NCBI GenBank assembly: GCA_001970855.1
Contig: LSSN01000961.1
Location: 1 to 64,000 of the forward strand
From: Smittium culicis
Lineage: Eukaryota > Kickxellomycota > Harpellomycetes > Harpellales > Legeriomycetaceae
DNA length: 64,000 nt
Reading direction: 5' to 3'
Shown in pieces: positions 56,553 through 64,000 of this stretch. The position numbers and the translations under genes are program-made. The notes beneath the pieces were generated by a model. That model had not been told where the DNA came from, made no database searches, and saw nothing but the letters and a program-made list of their open reading frames with translations. The stretch's first letter is position 1. Each line of letters begins with the position of its first letter.

Positions 56553-57329
56553 AAAACAATCTAGGAAAATCTATGGAATTATTTTATACAATTAGATTTA
56601 TCTTTCAGCCTAATGGTTATACTGATATATAGCTATAAACTTACAATAACAAGCTTATATACCTTGGATTTATTAATACTAGAGCACATTTAGTTCTATG
56701 TTAGTGGGAAAGTTTTTTTTCTATCTAATTTGTAGACATTAAGAAATTAATATTTATTAATAGAATCGAATAGGGATTGTAGATTTAGCAAAAGCTACTG
56801 ATCTAACTTGAAAGTAGCGATGTATCAACTTTACTCTTTTAATTCTTTGGTTAGATCTTACCAAAATAGGGTTATGGGCTCCGGATATTATATGAGTATG
56901 GATACTAATTGGATAAGCTGTGATTATACTGCCGTTTTATTCGTTCAGAATGAACACGTATGGGTAGAAATTTGAACAGCTTTCATCAGCAAACCCTGAT
57001 TTAAATAGAAATCTGGCCCACCCTATTGGAGAGGCTTGAGTATTATATAATTGTAACGCTTGCGATGATTAAATAACTCAAATTAAAACCAAGATGTTCT
57101 ATAGCACCAATATACGGGGGATTTAAATCAATCTTAACCCACTATCATTAAACATTAATTATCCTTTTAGGTGCGATTGAATTATGTTTTGAGCATGTAT
57201 AGTTTTCCAATAATAGTATAATTAACTAAATAAATATGTAATATCAGAGTTTCATTGGATCTTATGTTCAGCTCATCCATTAATTAAGGATTATTACTTG
57301 GCTTATTTAACTAAAATTTTTTTAATATT

Positions 57330-57525
57330 ATTTAAAGTGCTGACCCCAGAAAGAATTATAAATTCGATTTATTTTTTCATATATGATTTATAATTAAATC
57401 CAATATAGTTGCTGATGCCAATAAAAACGATATTTTTATGATACTCGGATTTAAAATATTATTATTGAACGTAGTTGGCTATATTTGGATGATTTATAAC
57501 AGCCTACGGCCCGGGAAATGGTTCA
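57330..57525 (+). repeat. TTAA MITE family P1, diverged copy
   Basis: The left terminus is worn (match begins near 57345); the interior (ATATATGATTTATAATTAAA, GAACGTAGTTGGCTATATTT) and right end (GGCCCGGGAAATGGTTCA) are clear. Confidence 0.6.
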
Positions 57526-58839
57526 TAATTGATAATGGACCATTAAATTATTAATTGATTTTTCAACCGAGACTATATCAGGTTAGATAAATATAATACT
57601 TAAAAATCAAAAAAAGCTAGTATTTTTTTCAACTTTAGAGAATTTTGAAGAAATAAGCTTTACTAAGGTATAATACCATTGTGCTTGAAATCTATATAGC
57701 CTACAAGTGTAAAATGCTTTTTTTTCAAATTTGAGTTTGAATTTGTATGGTTTTATTTATTCAATAATATTTGATCTCGCTTTCTGATAATAAATAAAAG
57801 TTGTAGATAATTTTTATTGAAAATTAGTAGCTTATGCAGTTAGACGCATTGTAATATCTGCGCAATACCTTAATCTCTTATAATTAGCCTTGACTGATAG
57901 TGTAAATGCTTTTGAAGAGTTGCTTCACTGATAACTTTTACCTTGTATCACCTCTATTTTTAATTAGCTATATTAGATTTATTACCAAAAAAGCTTGTTT
58001 TCTGGCCAATAGCTATATGGATCTAATATTAGAGATGTGACAGGTGGTTAAAGGCGCTGCGCTTCTTGTATAATATTACAATTTCTTCCGCGTTGATAGA
58101 TTTTACTAAAAAAAGGCGGCCGTTACTTATAAAAGCTGCAGATTTAGTAACCTTATAACTACTCTGCTTGGCCAGCAATTACATACAGAGAAATTGGCGA
58201 ATAGTTTATTTGGCAGAAGATTTTTCTGCATTTGTAAAATATCAGTGATAAAAGAGTTGGACAAATTAGTTTTTTACGTTAAATCTTGAAAGAAACATGA
58301 TCGCAAATTAAAATTTCCTCTTTTTTTTTTTCCAGCTTTAAAAGCATAGATTTTTTTCTAAAGGTCTTTTTTTTATAGACTAAGGTTCTAGAGTCATTAC
58401 TATGTATACATCCCATTAAAACAATCTTGATACCATTTATAATTGGGGGGTAGTATTTTTCCGAGATGCTGGTGAAAACAAAAAATTTTGCTGGAACATT
58501 TTGTTTGAATGGCCTTTTACAGTCCTGATACCGGGCTGAAGCTTGTCTAGATTTTTTTTTTTTTGTTCGTTGGTCCTTTTAATGCGCACATCTAAAAATG
58601 GGATCTTTGATAAAATATAAACGAATAAAGGGAATATTTTAAATCATTAAACTTTGATAAGGCTATGAAAATCGACTAGTACCAAGCTTCGTTAAGCAAG
58701 AAATATATACTCTACAAGCCTCCAAAAACTAAAATCGAAAAATAATTTTCTATTAATACCGATGTCATAGCTATACTCATGCCTTTTCCTTTCCAGAAAA
58801 TAAACTTATTTTTTTGTAAATAGATAGTTTTTGCATATA
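57526..58839. other. Intergenic DNA upstream of the Zn2Cys6 gene
   Basis: About 1.3 kb; more varied in base composition than the deserts and may hold the factor's promoter. A GGTGGTTAAAGGCGCTGCGC stretch at 58044 resembles a tRNA box A, but no box B follows. No gene called. Confidence 0.45.
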
Positions 58840-61662
58840 ATGGAAAATAACTATATCAAAAAAATCTCAAGAAAACTGGAAAGCCCAAAGAACGAAAACC
58901 CCAGCTCTATGGTCTATGGAAATGCGATATATTCATGTATAGTTTGTAGAATCAAAAAAACAAAATGCGACGGAACTAGACCTTCATGTATAACATGCGG
59001 GAAAATGAACAGAGTATGCAACTACTTTGCAAACTCTTACTTAGAAACAAAGTATAGCAACTTGGATAGTATAAATTCCAGATTAAAAGCGATGAATTTA
59101 AGGGTTTCAATTCTAGCCAAATATTTAGATATATCAAAATACCCTATTGTAAAGGAAAGCTTCACTAATAACTGCCAAAAGTATCAGAAAAATAACTCAT
59201 TAAGCGACCGACTCAAGCTAAAAACAAATGATAAGCACATCGAACATAGAATAGGCGAATCTTCGATTAAAAGGGATCTTAAAACGAAGTACGAAGAAAA
59301 GGTTTTTTCTTCATTACTTCAAAATGAATCGCTAGAAATAGGAAATTTAGACATATCTGACAGCACATTAATAAAAATTATCGATATAATCTCCAAGTCC
59401 TATAGTATTTTTACAATTTCTTTTAATAAAAGGGTTTTGCTATCTCGACTAAAATCTGGCGAAAGAATTGACTATCTCAAGTACGCTATTTTATCCGTTG
59501 GTTCAAAGCTAGTCGAAAACAAAGCTATATTCACTGATTTTGTTTATCTTTCTGGGTCTGTGTACGCTCAAAAGGCTCTAGAGTGCATTCAGGATGATTT
59601 GCACACCACAAGCGATATAAAGATACTTTCATTAATTCTCATTTCCATACACTACTTGGAACTAGGAAACACGCTGCATTCTTTTAATGTTTCTGGTAAG
59701 TTTTTATATAAACTGATTTATGTCCGAATTTATATATATTATTAACATTGCTTGTATTTCCTTTTATCTAATTACTTTTTTATTTTTTTTATAGGACTGG
59801 CTGTACAGTAATGACTCCTATTATAATTGCTTAAATTCTATTCAAAATAGTATATAGGTTAACTAAGTTTATCTTTAAAAAATAGGTACGCAATCTCTCT
59901 AGGTTTATATAAACTGGATTTGAAAAAGAAAAGCTTATCGAACAATTTTAGCTCAGAAGACCTTGAATTTAAAAGAAGGATTTGGTGGTTAGTTTACTTT
60001 TGCGATAAACTATCTTCATTTATTTGTGGGTTTTCACCTATCATAGATGATAGTTTTGTTTGTGTCAATTACCCGTCTAGTAATTATAGCAAAGAATATA
60101 ATAAAATCTCAGGTCTTAGTGGCATTAAATCAATAAACACTTTTACGTTTGAGATGAGTTCAGCTATATGCAGAGCGTATGTTGAATTGGGGAACGTTAC
60201 TTCTTTTGTAAACAAAAGGCATAGAAGTAGCTTCTCTAAAGACCCAGATCAATACAAAAAGTTGGATTATTATAGCAAGAGGATAGACGAATATGAAGCA
60301 GCGTATTACTCTTGCGGTAGATCATTTCCTTGGGAAAATAACAAACACGAAAAACTATTGAGTATTCCCTCATACAACTCCGAAAATAAAATGCTGTATT
60401 TTTACTTTTCAAGCGGAATTCTTTTTCGCGTAGCTAGGCTAACGCTCTACCAGTCTGAGCTAGTATACAATAGAATCACGACATTCCACATGAACAGAGC
60501 AAAAAAATCAAAACTCATTTGCGTCGAAATGGCTTTACAAGTATCGAACTTATTAAAATGGTTTAATGGAAACGAGATATTTTTCAAGTTCACCGACAGA
60601 TTAGTTTTTTTTTACTTTATTTGCGCAAATACGCTACTAAATGCTCTAAATCTAAATGACCATCCCAAATACAATCAGATAAAAAAAGCCTATGATGAAA
60701 TATTAAAATCGTTCAAAGTTTCCAGAAAATATGTCAGCTTCTCATCATTTTTCTTAAAAAATCTCTCCAGAATTTCTGGTATACAACAAAAGATCTCGGC
60801 TGAAAATAAAAAATACATCGAACGCTACCCAGAATTAAAGATTAGCAGCATAACCCCATCTGATCTAAATCCATGGGTAATTCCGATCGGCTCCTCTCTT
60901 GATATATTTTCTTGCTGTATAGTAAGTAAATCATGCCCAGTATTCAAAAATCTCTTGTTAGAAAATTGGGCTAATGACCCCGTTGTAATTTCAGATAGAA
61001 TACAAAATTTTAAAGTCTCTTCAAAGAAAAGTAGTCCACATTCACAATTTACTGATGGTCCATCTTTTAATCCTAAATTCAAAAATTACAAACCATTTCA
61101 TAAAATCAAAAATCAATTTTTTGTCCAAAATAGAACATCAAATCGAGATAATAGAGGAAGCTTAGAAAATCCTAATGATTATATTAGTTTATTCAACGAC
61201 GAAAGATTAAATAATGCATGTTTGAAGCTACTAAGTATCTCTAATGTAAATAATACTATGAAATCAAATAAAACATCGCTAAAATTTTTAACAAACGATG
61301 ATAACACAGATGAGTTATCGAATACCAGCAATGAAAATATAACCATCTTTTCTTGCTCTAAACCTAACTCAAACTCTGCTAGAGAAAACGAAAGCGTTTA
61401 TAATAGCATTCAGCAACCTTTCGCCTTTAACTCAGAACGATCTTTAAAATCCCGCAATTTTTATAAGCTAGAAGCAACCAATAATCCCGATAACAAAAAA
61501 AATGCAAGTATACAAAATAACGTTTACCCCAACCAAAAACTTAATGTCGATCACACCTGCATTTCCAAAAATTATTGTGAAAATAATAATTCGCCAAAAA
61601 AAATATTTAAAAATGAAATAAGCTACCTATTATCTAAAAACAAAAAAAACTCAAAACAATAA
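58840..61662 (+). CDS. Zn2Cys6 fungal transcription factor (three exons, one of 13 nt)
   Basis: Exons 58840-59695, 59795-59807 and 59886-61662 join to 881 aa. The binuclear zinc cluster has Cys33, 36, 43, 50, 53 and 60 in the C-x2-C-x6-C-x6-C-x2-C-x6-C pattern, with basic residues in the first loop (CRIKKTKC) for DNA contact. The middle is a fungal-specific transcription factor domain (about residues 160-560). Its core runs across both splice junctions: HSFNVSGLAVQYAISLGLYK, then RRIWWLVYFCDKLSS and GFSPIIDD. The 13-nt exon encodes part of this core; without it the conserved motif breaks and the frame is lost. The last 250 residues are Asn/Ser/Lys-rich and probably disordered, as in activation regions. 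The ATG at 58840 is the first in frame. Target genes are unknown; the gene stands alone. Confidence 0.92.
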
Positions 61663-63253
61663 ACAACACATGCAATGTATAGAAATCATAATATAAAAAA
61701 CAAAAATTCATTCCGCCTAACATAATCAACTTATAGAAGCCTAATTAAAAAAAAATTCAATCAATGTAAAATAATTATAACTTTAACAGCATTTTTTATT
61801 TCTCAATAAACACAGCAAAATTTAACTATTTTATCAATGTATAATTCATGGAAATATTTCATTCCTTAAATATATATTTTTTTTACATGAGTGAACATTT
61901 CTAATATTATTTGTGCATAAGTTTTCGAAATTTTTTATATTTCAAAGAGCAAAAACCGATTTTATTGTTATTTTTAATATATACAAAAAAAATTTAAACT
62001 AAACGAAATAATTTTTATTATAATTCACATTTTCTGTTAAAATTAGTAATATTTTAACTTTATACATCAATAGAAATTAGTTAGATATCTAAATATATAT
62101 CACTGAATATTATATTTACTATCGGTTTAAAAATATACTTATCGTCTCTTTTAAACTTTATGTTATAGAATTATTTTTATACCATTTAATTTTTTTTTTT
62201 AAAGCTAATATCAATAATTCGCCTATTTCAATAAAAAAAATGGCACACACCATTTTATTCGCAAGATAAAATCAAGATATCAACTGATAATAATATTAAC
62301 GAATATTAATCTATCATATAATTTTTATTATTATGCTATTTATAGCGGTTTTATTTTTCAGTACTTTATCTTTTTCTTATATTTCATTTTCCAATTGATA
62401 AAAAAATTACCTTTTTTTAATTTTTTATATCCGATAGTTTTTTAGAAAAAATATAAACCTTAAATATTATCTTCTACATGAATTTGAGTTATTTATAAAA
62501 AATGAATTATATCTATCTTTAATTGTTTCGGGTTTAGCTATTAATATCGCTCATAGTTTTTTTATAATTTATATTAGGGTTTATTTTTTTTTTGAGTCTA
62601 TTCTTATTTTTCTCTAATACTATACTTTTCGCATCAGTCTATATTACATATTGGATATTATAGAATCGAGCGGACATTTCATTATTTTTATTTTTATTTG
62701 CCACAATCAAATAAACAAATATGCTCTCTATAATTGATAATATAATCGATAATATAGTATAATGATATTAAAAAGTAAAAGTAAATCTATTTATCAGGAA
62801 TAAGCTATTCGAAAAAATTCTGCTCTTTCAAATAATCTCCCATAATGCGAATCTTGATATGAAAGAATCACTCTTATTAATATTTTTTTTTCATATATCA
62901 ACTAATAATACGCATCTTAATTACTTTGAAAAATTAAACAAGGAAAAAAATTTTTAGTCAATATTTTTAACTAGTTATTAAAAAAAAATATCAAAACTAA
63001 CTAAAGGATTCCTAAATTCAAAAGAATAACAACTCTGTCACAAGAATATACTATATTGAGTCTAATAGCGGCCCTAATTGATATAATTAGAGTTATCATT
63101 AGCATGAAACTCTATAGCTAATAAATTTCTGTTTAATTCAAAAAATTAAAAGAAATTATTTTTAAATTACTAAAAATCAATAAAAATATTGTCGCAAACC
63201 TTTATAAAATATACTCAAAATACACTCACTAATCATGTTTATTCATCTTTATT
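61663..63253. other. AT-rich intergenic DNA after the Zn2Cys6 gene
   Basis: About 1.6 kb with no gene. A partial T2 MITE right end (AAATAATCTCCCA) lies at about 62785-62852. Confidence 0.55.
62785..62852 (+). repeat. TA-type MITE family T2, 3' fragment
   Basis: Only the right third is recognisable: TATTCGAAAAAATTCTGCTC, then TTTCAAATAATCTCCCA followed by TA. Confidence 0.45.
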
Positions 63254-63501
63254 TGGGTGATTCTTTATGAAGAGATCATTTTATAGTGTAAAGAGTTTCA
63301 GTGTATAAAATCACATAAAAAATAAACCGCCAATGAGTAGAATAATTTACTTTTTTAGCAAATAAAAATTTTATACTGAAATGAAGAAATAGAAAAATCA
63401 AAATTCCTTTCTTGCTCCGCCAATAATACTTACAAATAGTGATTATACAGGCCAATAACATTAAACTGCAACAAAGTGCCCTCTTCGTTCAGAATCTCCC
63501 A
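63254..63501 (+). repeat. TA-type MITE family T1 copy
   Basis: Ends TGGGTGATTCT and AGAATCTCCCA; nearly identical to the nested copy at 50654 over 248 bp (for example AAACCGCCAATGAGTAGAAT and TTGCTCCGCCAATAATACTT). Flanks are TT rather than TA. Confidence 0.85.
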
Positions 63502-64000
63502 TTTGTTAATGAGTCATAACTCTTTTCTAGGCTGTAACTATTTTTGATCGTCGAATATATCCGACTAGATTCATCAAGGTAATATTTGTACTTTGTCACA
63601 TAAAAAAATGGTCTATTAAAGCATGGCTAAAAATAGGTATGAAATAAAAAAGTTTAATTTTATAAGATCAATTGAATTTAATAACCTCATAGCATCTTTT
63701 TTTCTTGGAAAAGAAACTTCTTAATGGAAATTTATTTTATGCTTAAATCAACTAGAGTTAAATATCGTTTTGTTTTAATTTTATGTATTTCTATTAGACC
63801 TAAAACCATCTATAAAAGTATATTGCGGTTGAAAAAATATACAGTTGTTCATACAAGATCAAATTTCAGTATTGAAATTATATATTAAAAAAACTCCGAA
63901 TTAGCCTTTTACTCGATTTTCATAGCTTGTTTGCCCTTATTAAGGGAGCTGAATATTTATATTATATATTAGCTGATATTTTTGATTAATTAAAATCAAT
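63502..64000. other. AT-rich DNA at the window end
   Basis: No gene or repeat recognised. Confidence 0.5.

Noticed and set aside
58040..58115. tRNA-like box A (GTGGTTAAAGGCGC)
   Set aside because: No box B (GGTTCGAATCC-like) follows and no cloverleaf pairing could be drawn.

Overview
The window looks like nuclear DNA of an AT-rich fungus. Protein genes are sparse and sit as islands of higher GC in very AT-rich, repeat-laden DNA. They carry short GT..AG introns (about 70-190 nt), and their products include a Zn2Cys6 transcription factor, the fungal-type MICOS subunit Mic60, an E-class P450, a long-chain acyl-CoA synthetase and a sepiapterin reductase. This mix, with compositional extremes and LINE plus MITE loads, would suit an early-diverging lineage such as Kickxellomycotina (insect-gut Harpellales), but that placement is inference. 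Two runs of N (21010-21519 and 40748-41349) are assembly gaps.

Layout. 1-713 is the 5' end of a LINE on the minus strand, leaving the window. 4692-6641 is a five-exon P450. 8812-9333 is a two-exon small secreted His/Cys-rich protein. 9634-9943 is a 7-bp tandem array. 12778-13668 is a secreted Ala-rich protein with a crystallin-like C-terminal domain. 14516-15504 is a two-exon sepiapterin reductase, followed by a three-exon acyl-CoA synthetase (16535-18898). This converges on an unidentified two-exon gene (20449-19041, minus), behind which lies Mic60 (23454-20945, minus, three exons; the first N run lies wholly inside its second intron). From 23.5 to 38.0 kb there is no convincing gene, only AT-rich DNA, MITEs and LINE debris. 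38193-38534 is an intronless YCII-domain protein with a clear TATA box. 39230-45560 is a nearly full-length but decayed LINE. 45.6-58.8 kb is again MITE-rich, and 58840-61662 is a Zn2Cys6 factor with a 13-nt micro-exon. The tail to 64 kb holds only MITE copies and AT-rich DNA.

Mobile DNA dominates. Five pieces of one APE-type LINE lineage are present (two with 5' ends, three 5'-truncated 3' tails). There is a family of about 20 MITEs of roughly 196 bp with TTAA flanks and CCCTTTC termini, which looks piggyBac-like. A second, shorter TTAA family ends in CCCTCCAAGTCCTG. Two TA-flanked families of about 250 bp and 190 bp look Tc1/mariner-like. One TA element is inserted inside a TTAA element, which orders the two events. 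No transposase gene for any MITE family is in the window. The host genes do not form an evident pathway or cluster; each appears to be independently transcribed.
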